NCBI RefSeq assembly: GCF_024703995.1
Contig: NZ_JAMXQV010000022.1
Coordinates: forward strand, 62,001-126,000
Length of the DNA stretch: 64,000 nt
DNA from: Amycolatopsis iheyensis
GTDB taxonomy: Bacteria > Actinomycetota > Actinomycetes > Mycobacteriales > Pseudonocardiaceae
Direction: 5' to 3'
In this document: positions 1 to 8,298 of the stretch, in pieces
How positions within the stretch are numbered: position 1 is the first letter of the stretch
How the letters are laid out: every line of letters starts with the position of its first letter
Program-made: the position numbers and the translations under genes
Notes under the pieces: model-generated
Told to the model about the DNA's origin: nothing
Database searches by the model: none
Seen by the model: the letters and a program-made list of their open reading frames with translations, nothing else

Positions 1-1643
1 GCGAAGGCGCGGTAGGTGGCCGAGCCGGTCGCGGTGGCCAGGTCGCCGAAGTAGCGCAGGAAGATGCCCTTGAACTGCTTCTGGTTGTCGTCGCAGGAGC
101 CGCTGCCGGTGTCGCAGGACTCGACGAGCACGCCGTTCGACGTCAGCCGCGTCATCGCCGCGTCCGCCAGCCGTTTCGCACCGTCCAAGTAGGACGTCGT
201 GCCGGTGGCGCGCCACAGCTCCAGCAGGCCGCCGATGCCGAGGCCCTGGTTGTAGGTCCAGACCTGCTGGCCGTTGTTGGCGCAGGAGTTCGTCAGCCCG
301 TCGTTCACCAGGCCGCTGGAGTTGACCAGGCCACTGGCGAGGTACCAGTCCCCCGCGGTTCTGGCGCGCTGGCCCCACACTGTGTCGCCGGCGAGCCGGT
401 TGTGCAGGGACGCGATGAGCCGCAGGTACAACCCGGCCGTCACGGCGTTCTTGTACGTCCGCTCGCGGTTCCACCAGACCCCGCCACCGCAGCTGCTCGT
501 GTCCCAGAAGCCGTGGACGTAGTTCGCGATCGTCACCGCTTCGGAGAGGTAGCGCGAGTCGTGGGTGCGGTCGTAGACGGCGACCCAGGCCAGGCCCCAC
601 CACGCGCTGTCGTCGATGGCGCGGCTGACGAAGTCGCCCTCGATCGCGTCGGAACTCCGGACCCCGGCGGGAAACGCCGCGCGGTTGACGTCGAACGTGC
701 GGGCCAGCGCGGTGTCGAACCCGCCGGCGTCGGCCACCGCCGTCACCGCGACCGCCGAGTTCCACCAGCTCGAGGGCCACCACGCGGTGTACGGGTCGTA
801 GGACCACATCAGCGCGTCGAGCGCGCCGGCCGCGCGGGTCGTCGCCGGCCGCGCCCAAGCCGTGCAGCTGCCTTGCGCGTGCGTGGCTTCGCGCCCGCAC
901 GCGCGGACCGCGCCGCCGAAGAGCCGGCCGCGGGGGTCGCGGGTCGCGAACGCCGTCGTGTGGGTGCCGGTCGCGCCGGCGGCCACGCTCGTGCGGCCCA
1001 GCGACGAACCGTCCGGCCAGCTCGCGCCGGCGTCCCAGGAGCGGTCCAGCCAGACTTCGTCACCCGCGCCACCGGCTTCGATCCCGGCCCACGCCATCCC
1101 CCGGCCGTCGAAGTGGAGCCGGATCGTGCGGCCGAAGAGCGTCGTGGCGGCCACCGGCTGGCTGTCCCCGGCACCCGGCGCGACGCGGTCGCAGGCCGCG
1201 TCGCAGACGTCCGGGTAGATCCACGCCGTGCAGCCGACGCCTTGGGCGTCCCCGCACGCCCGGACCAGGCCGCGGCGGTGGTGCTGCGGGTCGGTGAGGT
1301 TGTACATCAGGGTGCGGGTGCCGGTCCACGAGCCGGGGATGCTCGCCTTGCCCAGCAGGCCTTCCCAGGTGGCGCCGCCGTCCCACGACCGGTCGAGCCA
1401 GACGCTGTCGCCGGCGACGCCGTTGTCGATGCTCGCCCACGCCATCCCGTCGGGGTCGGAAGCGTGCAGGCGCACGATCCGGCCGTTGATCACCTTGTCG
1501 GGCAACGGAAAGCTCTCACGCGCGGCCCTCGACGGGTCGAGGGTGTCGCACGAGGTCACGCACACCGAGATCCCCGCCGCCGCGGCGGCCGGAATCGGGG
1601 TCAGGGAACCGAGGACGAGCAGCAGCACGAGCAATGTCCGCAT
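1..1643 (-). CDS. Secreted GH76 alpha-1,6-mannanase-like enzyme, C-terminus cut by window edge
   Basis: Predicted secreted endo-alpha-1,6-mannanase-type hydrolase acting on mannan polymers outside the cell. A hydrophobic signal peptide covers about residues 1-22. Two related modules of about 75 residues follow (around 45-125 and 130-205), each with an MAWA...GD.VWLDRSWD pattern; these are probably carbohydrate-binding or spacer domains. The GH76 alpha/alpha domain begins near residue 225 and carries the paired aspartates of the family in DDSAWW (D344-D345), then a QVWTYNQG motif. The reading frame is still open at base 1, so the C-terminus is missing. A second in-frame ATG lies 6 bases upstream, but the GGAGAGG ribosome site fits the chosen start better. 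Confidence 0.8.
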   Translation of the reverse strand, partial: MRTLLVLLLVLGSLTPIPAAAAAGISVCVTSCDTLDPSRAARESFPLPDKVINGRIVRLHASDPDGMAWASIDNGVAGDSVWLDRSWDGGATWEGLLGKASIPGSWTGTRTLMYNLTDPQHHRRGLVRACGDAQGVGCTAWIYPDVCDAACDRVAPGAGDSQPVAATTLFGRTIRLHFDGRGMAWAGIEAGGAGDEVWLDRSWDAGASWPDGSSLGRTSVAAGATGTHTTAFATRDPRGRLFGGAVRACGREATHAQGSCTAWARPATTRAAGALDALMWSYDPYTAWWPSSWWNSAVAVTAVADAGGFDTALARTFDVNRAAFPAGVRSSDAIEGDFVSRAIDDSAWWGLAWVAVYDRTHDSRYLSEAVTIANYVHGFWDTSSCGGGVWWNRERTYKNAVTAGLYLRLIASLHNRLAGDTVWGQRARTAGDWYLASGLVNSSGLVNDGLTNSCANNGQQVWTYNQGLGIGGLLELWRATGTTSYLDGAKRLADAAMTRLTSNGVLVESCDTGSGSCDDNQKQFKGIFLRYFGDLATATGSATYRAF

Positions 1644-1812
1644 CGACATCCCTCTCCACGCACCGGGGTTCGCTCCAGCATAGGAAGCCGGCGCGTGGTT
1701 CTGAAGGTTTCCGCCCGGTTCTGGCTCGTTCCGGACAATGGTTGCCCGCACCGGGAACGGGGCCGCAGGTGCGCCGGCGGCCGCCGATGCCGGGGAAGGT
1801 GGTGCCACCCGG

Positions 1813-1818
1813 TAGGTT
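1813..1818 (+). promoter_or_regulatory. Candidate -10 hexamer for leaderless transcript
   Basis: TAGGTT stands 6 bases before the GTG start of the propeller gene and there is no ribosome site. This spacing is typical of actinobacterial leaderless mRNAs. No convincing -35 was seen. Confidence 0.35.
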
Positions 1819-1824
1819 TCGGCG

Positions 1825-2814
1825 GTGCATCCGGTACGGGAAGTCGGCGTCACCGCCACCCTCACCCTCGACCACCGCGCGTTCGTGGTCCGCCCGTGGG
1901 GCAGTGGCTTCGCGGCCGCGGCGCCGGACGGCGCGCTGACCGTCGTCGACCGGCGGCTGGCCGTCGTGCGGCGGACCGACCTGGGTGGTGCCGTCGCCGA
2001 CCTTTCCGTTTCCCCGGACGGGAAGTCCTGGGCGTGCGTCGTCGACGGCCGCCTCCGGATCGGGGCCGGGGTCGACGTCGAGGTGTCGGCCGAGACCGCT
2101 TGTCTGTGGCAGCCGTCCCGGCTGTGGGTGGCCGTCGGCACCGGTGACGACGTCGGTGTGTCGATCCGGACCCCGGACGGGGTGGTGGTGCGCGAGGTGA
2201 GGGTGCCGGACGAGTACCGGGGTTCGGCGGTCATGCTCTGCCCGCACCCCGGCGCCGACCGGGTGGTGCTGTGGGTCGCGGCGGGCCAGGACGGGCAGCA
2301 GTCGTGGCTGATCCACGACGACGGCACGACGCTGACCCCGGAGTTGCTCCCGGCCGAGGACAGCCTCCCGACGCTGTTCGGGCCGGACGGGAGCTGGTTC
2401 CTGACCGCCGACGACGACCGCGTGGTCCGCCGCGCGTGGCCGGCCGGCACCGAGCCGGCCGAGCTGCGCTGGGCCGACGTCGACCCGGTGGCCGAGGCGG
2501 ACGGCAGCGACCTGCCCGGCGCGGACCTGCAGCTGCTGCCGGGCGGCTACGCGTCGTGGAACACGGGGAACGGCCGCGTGCGCGTCCTCGACGTCACGAC
2601 GATGACCGTGGTGGAAGAGATCGTCCTGGCGGGCCACCCGGTCGGCACGGTCGCCGAGCGCTACCCGGCGCTGGCGAACGACCACAGCCCCTGCGGTGAC
2701 TTCGACCAGGCGGTGTGCGGCGCGGACGGCATGCTGCTGTCGGTGCACGAGCAGCGGACACTGGTGCTGTCCGCGGCCCGCGACTGGTCACCGGATCCGG
2801 ATCGGGCTTTCTGA
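1825..2814 (+). CDS. Predicted beta-propeller (WD40/YVTN-like) protein of unknown role
   Basis: A 329-residue soluble protein without signal peptide or membrane segment. It has repeated beta-strand patterns such as DLSVSPDGKSWACVVDGRLRI and FGPDGSWFLTADDD, with recurrent PDG turns spaced as in propeller blades. No catalytic motif is visible. The GTG start lies 6 bases after a TAGGTT hexamer, which suggests leaderless transcription, and no Shine-Dalgarno sequence is present. The neighbours (GH76 on the opposite strand, a convergent lipoprotein) do not suggest a pathway. The fold is inferred from repeat pattern only. Confidence 0.6.
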   Translation: MHPVREVGVTATLTLDHRAFVVRPWGSGFAAAAPDGALTVVDRRLAVVRRTDLGGAVADLSVSPDGKSWACVVDGRLRIGAGVDVEVSAETACLWQPSRLWVAVGTGDDVGVSIRTPDGVVVREVRVPDEYRGSAVMLCPHPGADRVVLWVAAGQDGQQSWLIHDDGTTLTPELLPAEDSLPTLFGPDGSWFLTADDDRVVRRAWPAGTEPAELRWADVDPVAEADGSDLPGADLQLLPGGYASWNTGNGRVRVLDVTTMTVVEEIVLAGHPVGTVAERYPALANDHSPCGDFDQAVCGADGMLLSVHEQRTLVLSAARDWSPDPDRAF

Positions 2815-2820
2815 CGCGGG

Positions 2821-3660
2821 TCAGGGTGCTTTCACAATGCCGGAACGGGAAATGGCGAAGCCTTTTCCGGCGGTCGTGCAAGTGACTCCGGCGGATTCCG
2901 ACACGCAGGTGAAGGCGCCGACCCGCGTCGAATTCCCGTACGCCAGGACCGGGGTGTGTTCGCCTGGATCCCCTAAGCAACCTTCGCAGGTTTTGTAGGT
3001 TCCGTCGGCGGTCAGTGTCACCGACCGCGGGGGTGTCCGGGTCTGGCAGTACACCGAATCGGGCAGGATCTGGCAGCTGATGTTGCGGGTCGGTGAATAG
3101 AACGTCGTGACGTTCTCGGTCGTCCCGGTGGCCGGCCCCGAGGTTGCGGTGAAGGTGAACTCGCACGCCCAGCCGGTCTCGCCGCTGAGGTGCAGACCAC
3201 CCGACTTGCCGCTGCCGCTGAGGGTGCCCGGTGCGCCGATCGTGGCGGTGAGGTCGATGATCGCGGCCGTCCCGTTCGTCACGTGGACCCGGACGTTCTT
3301 GCCCTGCGTCGTGATCGTGCCGCTTGCCGGCTGACCGAGAGTGTCCGAACCGGCCCAGCGGCCCGGGGTGAGGGTGGCTTTGCCGCCGCGGACCACCAGG
3401 CTCGACCCGTCCATCGCGAACTCCCCGCACTGCGGGTCGGCGCTCAGCCGGTAGGTGCCGTCCGCGAGCCCCGGTGCGGCCGCCGCCGCGGCCGGGCTGG
3501 TGGTGACGGGAGACGGCGCCGATGTCGAGGAACCCGAGGCGCTGGGAGACGTCGAGGCGATCGTGGGCGCGGTGGCGGCGGGATTGGCGCCACAACCGGC
3601 CAGAAGAACAGCGCAACCAAGGACGGCGAAAGCGTTTCGACGCGGACGACGACCGTTCAT
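2821..3660 (-). CDS. Exported lipoprotein, unknown function
   Basis: A 279-residue lipoprotein anchored on the outer face of the membrane. The N-terminus MNGRRPRRNAF is followed by a hydrophobic stretch and a clean lipobox, LLAGC, with the lipidated cysteine near residue 22. A Ser/Thr/Ala/Pro-rich linker comes next (about 25-65), then a beta-rich region with scattered cysteines and no recognised catalytic motif. The start was chosen for the lipobox position and the GGGAAAGG ribosome site; an in-frame extension upstream would bury the signal. The gene is convergent with the propeller gene, only 6 bases apart. Confidence 0.75.
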   Translation of the reverse strand: MNGRRPRRNAFAVLGCAVLLAGCGANPAATAPTIASTSPSASGSSTSAPSPVTTSPAAAAAAPGLADGTYRLSADPQCGEFAMDGSSLVVRGGKATLTPGRWAGSDTLGQPASGTITTQGKNVRVHVTNGTAAIIDLTATIGAPGTLSGSGKSGGLHLSGETGWACEFTFTATSGPATGTTENVTTFYSPTRNISCQILPDSVYCQTRTPPRSVTLTADGTYKTCEGCLGDPGEHTPVLAYGNSTRVGAFTCVSESAGVTCTTAGKGFAISRSGIVKAP

Positions 3661-3775
3661 GGCATGCCTTTCCCGGCCTGACCGTACGCCCCGGGAACAC
3701 GAAATCACAAGAACCGGGATCCGCCCGCGAAAGCAGTGCTGAAAGGAAATTGCCCACCGCTCCGGCGGTCGCGGA

Positions 3776-4372
3776 TCACCGCGTTTCGCTCGCGTCACCC
3801 GGTGGCGGGAACAACCGCGGCATGAACGCCAGCATCAACGCCGACCACACCACGTGCGTCAGCAGTGGCGCCTGCACCCCGCCCGACCGGCGGCGCTGCA
3901 GCGTGAACAACGTCCCCATCACCGCCGACGCCAGCACGAGTGCCGGGTTGCGGGTCGCCGTCGTCGACAGCACGTACGCCAGCGTCGACCCGCGCGCCCC
4001 GAACGCCGAGTACAGCGCGCCGCGGAAGAAGAACTCCTCCGCCGCGCCCGTCACCAGCGTTGTCGCCGCCACCGTGGGTGTCGGGCCGCGGTGGGCGTGG
4101 TCCAGCACGCCCGCGATCGCCCGGCGCAGCAGGGGGATGTGGCGGGCCACCAGCGCGCAGCCGTAGAACGCGCCGAACGCGCCCGCGCCCACCGCCACCG
4201 GGCCGGCGACGTCGGGGCGGCCGCGGGCGACCCGGCCCGCACCGGCGAACCACGTCGCCGCCACCGACGCCGTCAGGACGTGGAACCGGCGGGAGCCCGG
4301 GTCGCTGGCCAGCGACGCGCCCAGCAGTCCCGACCCGCCCGCCGTCACCGCGGCCAAGAACGCCTTCTTCAC
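3776..4372 (-). CDS. CPBP-family intramembrane protease
   Basis: A 198-residue polytopic membrane protein of the CPBP (CAAX protease/bacteriocin-processing, Abi) group. The signature glutamate pair and arginine occur in AAEEFFFRGALYSAF, and a later THVVWSALM helix supplies the second conserved histidine motif. About five hydrophobic segments are visible. The GTG start overlaps the stop of the upstream NAD(P)-binding gene (GTGA), so the two are translationally coupled. The substrate is unknown; family members process prenylated peptides or act in bacteriocin self-immunity. Confidence 0.8.
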   Translation of the reverse strand: MKKAFLAAVTAGGSGLLGASLASDPGSRRFHVLTASVAATWFAGAGRVARGRPDVAGPVAVGAGAFGAFYGCALVARHIPLLRRAIAGVLDHAHRGPTPTVAATTLVTGAAEEFFFRGALYSAFGARGSTLAYVLSTTATRNPALVLASAVMGTLFTLQRRRSGGVQAPLLTHVVWSALMLAFMPRLFPPPGDASETR

Positions 4373-5265
4373 GCCGTCCGCCGGCTCTTCGCCCGCTCGC
4401 CCAGTGCCTGGAGCACCGCGTCGTCGTAGCCCATGGGCTCGAACTCGACGATGTCGCGGATCGCGTCGTCGCGGACCACGACCTCGTTGGTCATCGAGTC
4501 GATCAGCGCGCGGCCCGTCGTGACGTCGATGTCGGTGACCAGCGACAGCCAGTACGACGAGAGCCGCGGGGACAGCAGGGGCACCGGGACGATCAGCAGC
4601 GGCCGGCCCTCGATCGCCGCGACGCGCTGCAACATGTCGCGGTAGGCCAGCACCTCCGGGCCGCCGATCTCGAACACCCGGTCCGCCGCCTCCGGGGCCT
4701 CGAGCACGCCGGCCAGGTAGCGGACGACGTCGGCGATCGCGATCGGCTGCGTACGCGTGCCGACCCAGCGCGGCGTGACCATCGCCGGCAGGTGCTCCAC
4801 CAGCTGGCGGGTCAGCTCCCACGACGTCCCGCCGTGCCCGATCACGATCCCGGCGCGCAGCACGGTCACCGGCACGCCGGTCTCCCCCAGCAGCCGCTCG
4901 ACCTCGCGGCGGCTGGCCAAGTGCTCCGACAGCGCATCGTCGTCGTCGCCGAGGCCGCCCAGGTAGACGATCCGGCGCACGCCCGCGTCCGCCGCCGCCC
5001 GGGCGAAGGCCCGCGCGGCCTGGGCGTCGCGGCGCTTGAAGTCCACGCTGTCGAGTGAGTGGACCAGGTAGTAGGCGGCCTCGACACCCTTGAGCGCGTC
5101 CCGCAGCGAACCGACGTCGGCGACGTCCCCGCGGACGGCCTTCCCGGCGCCGGAGTACTTCGCCGGGTGCCGGGTCATCGCGAGGACCTCGTGCCCGGCC
5201 GTTTCCAGCTCCGGGCACAACCGGGTGCCGACGAACCCCGACGCTCCGGCCACCAGCACACGCAT
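4369..5265 (-). CDS. Atypical SDR / NmrA-like NAD(P)-binding protein
   Basis: A 298-residue cytoplasmic Rossmann-fold protein. The N-terminus MRVLVAGASGFVGTRL contains the GxxGxxG nucleotide-binding motif of extended or atypical SDRs. It is followed by YYLVHS, RIVYLGG and VTVLRAGIVIGHG, a pattern shared with epimerase-like proteins annotated as NAD(P)H-binding or SDR oxidoreductases. A classical YxxxK active site is not obvious, so it may be a redox sensor or an isomerase-like enzyme. It is the first gene of a two-gene operon with the CPBP protease. Confidence 0.75.
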   Translation of the reverse strand: MRVLVAGASGFVGTRLCPELETAGHEVLAMTRHPAKYSGAGKAVRGDVADVGSLRDALKGVEAAYYLVHSLDSVDFKRRDAQAARAFARAAADAGVRRIVYLGGLGDDDDALSEHLASRREVERLLGETGVPVTVLRAGIVIGHGGTSWELTRQLVEHLPAMVTPRWVGTRTQPIAIADVVRYLAGVLEAPEAADRVFEIGGPEVLAYRDMLQRVAAIEGRPLLIVPVPLLSPRLSSYWLSLVTDIDVTTGRALIDSMTNEVVVRDDAIRDIVEFEPMGYDDAVLQALGERAKSRRTA

Positions 5266-5275
5266 ACCGGGGACG

Positions 5276-6199
5276 TTAGCTGCGCGAACGCCCGCCCGCA
5301 GATCCTCGCCCGGCGAAGCAGACCGCGGCGACGACCCCCGCGCAGCCCACCAGCTGGGCCCACCCGGGCGTCTCCCCCAGCAGGCCGATCCCCAGCAGGA
5401 CCGCGCCGACCGGCTGCAGCAGCATCAGCGTCGCGCCGGTGGTGGCCGACATCCGGGGCAGCGCGGCGGAGATCAGCAGCCACCCCACCAGCTGGCCGAC
5501 GACGGCGAGCGCGACCAGCCAGCCGAACGCCGACCAGCCCGGCGCCAGGTCGAGTGTGCCGGTCGGGACGCCGAGCACCACCGCGACGACGCCGGCCGAG
5601 ACCGTCGCGAGCACCAGCGAGTGCGCCTGCGTCCCCGAGCCGCCGCTGAGCCGGATCAGGAACAGGTAGGCGGCGTACCCGGCGCCGGCGAGCATCGCCG
5701 CGACCGCGCCGGTGACCGGGTCCGAGCCGAAGGAACCGGTGCCGGCGAACCCGCCGGCCAGCACAACGCCGCCGAGCAGCACGGGCACGGCGGCCAGGAA
5801 CCGCCTCGTCGGCCGTTCGCCCAGGAACGCGAACGCCAGCAGCGGCACGATGATCACCTGGACGGCCAGCAGCACCGTCGCGATGCCGGCGCCGACGCGC
5901 GGGATCGCCTCGCCCCACAGCACGAAGTCCAGGCCGAGCCCGGTGCCGGCCAGCAGCGGCAGGAGCGCGCGGCGGCGCGCGCCCGGGTTCGCGCGGCGTT
6001 CCCGCGCGGCGAGCGCGAGCAGGACCGGCAGGGCGATCAGGCAGCGCCAGAACGCGCTCGTGCTGCCGCTGGTGTGCGAGACCTTGATGAAGACCGACGA
6101 CAGCGAGATGCAGAAGCCGCCGAGCGCGGCGAGCAGGCGCGGGTCGAAGCGCTCGGTGAAGGCGGCGGTGGTCGTGGGGCGCGGGGCGGTCGTGGTCAC
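5276..6199 (-). CDS. EamA (DMT) family transporter, probable amino-acid or metabolite exporter
   Basis: A polytopic membrane protein with about ten hydrophobic helices arranged as two EamA repeats, for example LLALAARERR, VGAGIATVLLAVQVIIVPLLAF and VVAVVLGVPTGTL. DMT-superfamily members export amino acids or small metabolites. The gene is divergent from a LysR-type regulator, the usual arrangement for regulated exporters such as LysG/LysE. The start is uncertain: GTG at 6199 lies almost directly behind GGAGG. An in-frame ATG at 6265 would add 22 polar residues, overlap the LysR start and lack a ribosome site. Confidence 0.78.
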   Translation of the reverse strand: MTTTAPRPTTTAAFTERFDPRLLAALGGFCISLSSVFIKVSHTSGSTSAFWRCLIALPVLLALAARERRANPGARRRALLPLLAGTGLGLDFVLWGEAIPRVGAGIATVLLAVQVIIVPLLAFAFLGERPTRRFLAAVPVLLGGVVLAGGFAGTGSFGSDPVTGAVAAMLAGAGYAAYLFLIRLSGGSGTQAHSLVLATVSAGVVAVVLGVPTGTLDLAPGWSAFGWLVALAVVGQLVGWLLISAALPRMSATTGATLMLLQPVGAVLLGIGLLGETPGWAQLVGCAGVVAAVCFAGRGSAGGRSRS

Positions 6200-6200
6200 G

Positions 6201-6215
6201 CCTCCAGCGTGGAGG
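6201..6215. promoter_or_regulatory. Dyad in EamA/LysR divergent region
   Basis: CCTCCA-GCG-TGGAGG is a perfect 6-bp inverted repeat between the two divergent genes, itself flanked by direct GTCACG repeats. It is a candidate LysR-family operator; its right arm in minus orientation is also the exporter's Shine-Dalgarno sequence. Confidence 0.35.
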
Positions 6216-6263
6216 TCACGACTGTCAAGGACAAGCGAATGTTTCTGCGTGGAATTCGGTAGC

Positions 6264-7196
6264 ATGTCTACCGTGTTTGGACTTGATCGCCTGCGGGCGC
6301 TGCACGCCGTCGCCGCTCAGGGTTCGGTCGCCGCGGCGGCCGCGTCCCTGCACGTCACGCCGTCGGGGGTGTCGCAGCAGCTGGCGAAGCTGGAACGGGA
6401 GGCCGGGCAGCGCCTGCTGGAGCCACGCGGCCGGGGTGTCCGGCTGACGAAGGCGGGTCAGCTGCTGGCCGGGCACGCCGAGCGGATCCTGGCGCAGGTC
6501 GCCGAGGCGAAGGCCGATCTGGAGCTGCTGCGCGAGGACGTCATCGGGCCGCTGCGGATCGGCGCGATCCCCACGACGGTGCACGCGCTGCTGCCGCCGG
6601 CGCTGACCACGCTCGCCGCGCAGCACCCGCGGCTGGCCGTGACGCTGCACGAGGGCGAAGCGGAGCAGACGATGCCCCGGGTGCTGGCCGGCGACCTCGA
6701 CGTCGCGGTGCTGGAGAGCTGGGAAGACCGGCCGACGGTGCTCCCGCCCTCGACGACGCAGATCGCCTTGTTCTCCGACGTCGCGGACCTCGCCCTGCCC
6801 GCCGGGCACCGGCTCGCCCACCGCAAGACCGTCGATCTGTCCGAAGTGGACGATCTGCCGTGGATCGGCTGGAGCGCCGGGTCCGGCTGCTACGACTGGC
6901 TGGTGCAGGTGCTGCGCAAGCAGCGGCTGGAGCCCCGGATCAGCTGCACGGTCGGCGGCTACCCGACGCAGCTGGCGCTCGTGGCGGGCAACGTCGGCGC
7001 GGCGCTGGTGCCCCGCCTGGCCCGCGAGCAGCCGCCGGAAGGCGTCCGCATCCTGGCGACGCGGCCGCCGCTGACCCGCACGATCTACGCGATCTGCCGG
7101 GCGGGCGAAGAGGATCGCGGCGCGGTGCGCGCCTGCCTGGACGCCCTCCGGGCCGCCTCCGCGCGGTTCGAAAGCGCGGGGCGGCCCGTCGGCTGA
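6264..7196 (+). CDS. LysR-family regulator (ArgP/LysG-like)
   Basis: A 310-residue transcription factor. The winged helix-turn-helix lies at about residues 4-62 (LRALHAVAAQGSVAAAAASL, then TPSGVSQQLAKLER). The LysR substrate-binding domain occupies about 90-300 and ends in a VAGNVGAALVPRLA motif. It probably controls the divergent EamA exporter in response to its substrate. The start ATG is preceded by a weak GGAATTCGG. The gene converges on the three-repeat secreted protein with 3 bases between stops. Confidence 0.85.
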   Translation: MSTVFGLDRLRALHAVAAQGSVAAAAASLHVTPSGVSQQLAKLEREAGQRLLEPRGRGVRLTKAGQLLAGHAERILAQVAEAKADLELLREDVIGPLRIGAIPTTVHALLPPALTTLAAQHPRLAVTLHEGEAEQTMPRVLAGDLDVAVLESWEDRPTVLPPSTTQIALFSDVADLALPAGHRLAHRKTVDLSEVDDLPWIGWSAGSGCYDWLVQVLRKQRLEPRISCTVGGYPTQLALVAGNVGAALVPRLAREQPPEGVRILATRPPLTRTIYAICRAGEEDRGAVRACLDALRAASARFESAGRPVG

Positions 7197-7199
7197 GCA

Positions 7200-8168
7200 C
7201 TAGCAGGCGACCTGCAGCTGGAACGGGTAGTCCGCCAGCCCGCCACCCGGGTTCTTCGTCTCGACGTACACGCCATTGGGGCTGCTGTGCCCGCCGGCGG
7301 TGAACACCAGACCCGGGTAGTAGACGAGCCCGTTGCCCGGATCGGCCACCGTCGCCACGTACGAACAGCCGGCGACGTTCTGGCCGAAGGTCGCCTCGTA
7401 CCGGCCGACGCCGAGCCGCGCGAACGCCGTCACGCCGCTGCCGCGCACGAAGTTGCCCGAGTAGTCACTCGCGACCGTCAACCCGCCGCACTGGACCTGG
7501 AGCTGGAACGGGTAGTCCGCCAGCCCCGCACCCAGGTTCTTCGTCTCCACGTACACCCCGTTCGGGCTGCTGTGCCCACCGGCGGTGAACACCAGACCCG
7601 GGTTGTAGACCAAGCCGTTGCCGGGATCCGCCACGGTCGCGGCGAACGTGCACCCGCTGACGTTCTGGCCGAACGTCGCCTCGTAGCGCCCGGGGCCGAG
7701 CCGCGTCATGCCGGTGACGCCGCCACCGCGCACGAAGTTGCCCGAATAGCCGGTCGCCACCCACAAGCCGCCGCACTGGACCTGGAGCTGGAACGGGTAG
7801 TCCGCCAGCCCCGCACCCAGGTTCTTCGTCTCCACGTACACCCCGTTGGCGCTGTTGTGCCCACCGGCCGTGAAGACCAGACCCGGGTTGTAGACCAAGC
7901 CGTTGCCGGGATCCGCCACCGTCGCCACGTACGAACAGCCCGCGACGTTGCGGTTGAACGTCACCTCGTAGCGCCCGGTGCCGAGCTTCGCGTAGCCGGT
8001 GACCCCGCCGCCTCGCACGAAGTTGCCCGAGTAGTCGGTGACGACCCACTGCCCCGACGACGCGGCGGGCGCCGCGTGTGCCGCGGGAACGACCACGCAC
8101 GCCGCCGCGGCGAGGCCGCCGACGACGACCCCGAGTCTCCGCGCCCATTTCCTTCCGGACCACACCAC
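7200..8168 (-). CDS. Secreted protein made of three tandem 95-residue repeats
   Basis: A 322-residue exported protein of unknown function. A signal peptide of about 37 residues (RRLGVVVGGLAAAACVVVPA, ending AHAA) precedes three near-identical repeats of 95 residues, equal to 285-bp DNA repeats. Each repeat contains DYSGNFVRGGGVT, a GRYEVTFNRNVAGC motif, ATVADPGNGLVYNPGLVF, GVYVETKN and DYPFQLQVQC. Two conserved cysteines per repeat suggest one disulfide each. The start was set at GTG with GGGGAG 6 bases upstream; longer in-frame options lack a ribosome site. No enzyme motif is visible. A cell-surface or adhesive role is possible but unproven. Confidence 0.8.
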   Translation of the reverse strand: MVWSGRKWARRLGVVVGGLAAAACVVVPAAHAAPAASSGQWVVTDYSGNFVRGGGVTGYAKLGTGRYEVTFNRNVAGCSYVATVADPGNGLVYNPGLVFTAGGHNSANGVYVETKNLGAGLADYPFQLQVQCGGLWVATGYSGNFVRGGGVTGMTRLGPGRYEATFGQNVSGCTFAATVADPGNGLVYNPGLVFTAGGHSSPNGVYVETKNLGAGLADYPFQLQVQCGGLTVASDYSGNFVRGSGVTAFARLGVGRYEATFGQNVAGCSYVATVADPGNGLVYYPGLVFTAGGHSSPNGVYVETKNPGGGLADYPFQLQVAC

Positions 8169-8298
8169 CGTGTTCTCCCCTGCTCGTGTGCCGTTGACGT
8201 AGCTCAGCGTCCGGGACCGGGGACACCCGCGGCAGGGCGCGGCGGACGGTCCGGCGGGCACCCGAGCCCGCACCATGGGGAAGCCGGGCGTCCGGTGT

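Noticed and set aside
402..2147. A 581-codon open frame on the plus strand
   Set aside because: It is antisense to the GH76 gene and overlaps the propeller gene in another frame; no domain is recognisable.
6200..6265. Longer EamA start at the ATG at 6265
   Set aside because: It has no ribosome site, overlaps the divergent LysR start and adds a polar stretch before the first helix; kept only as an alternative.
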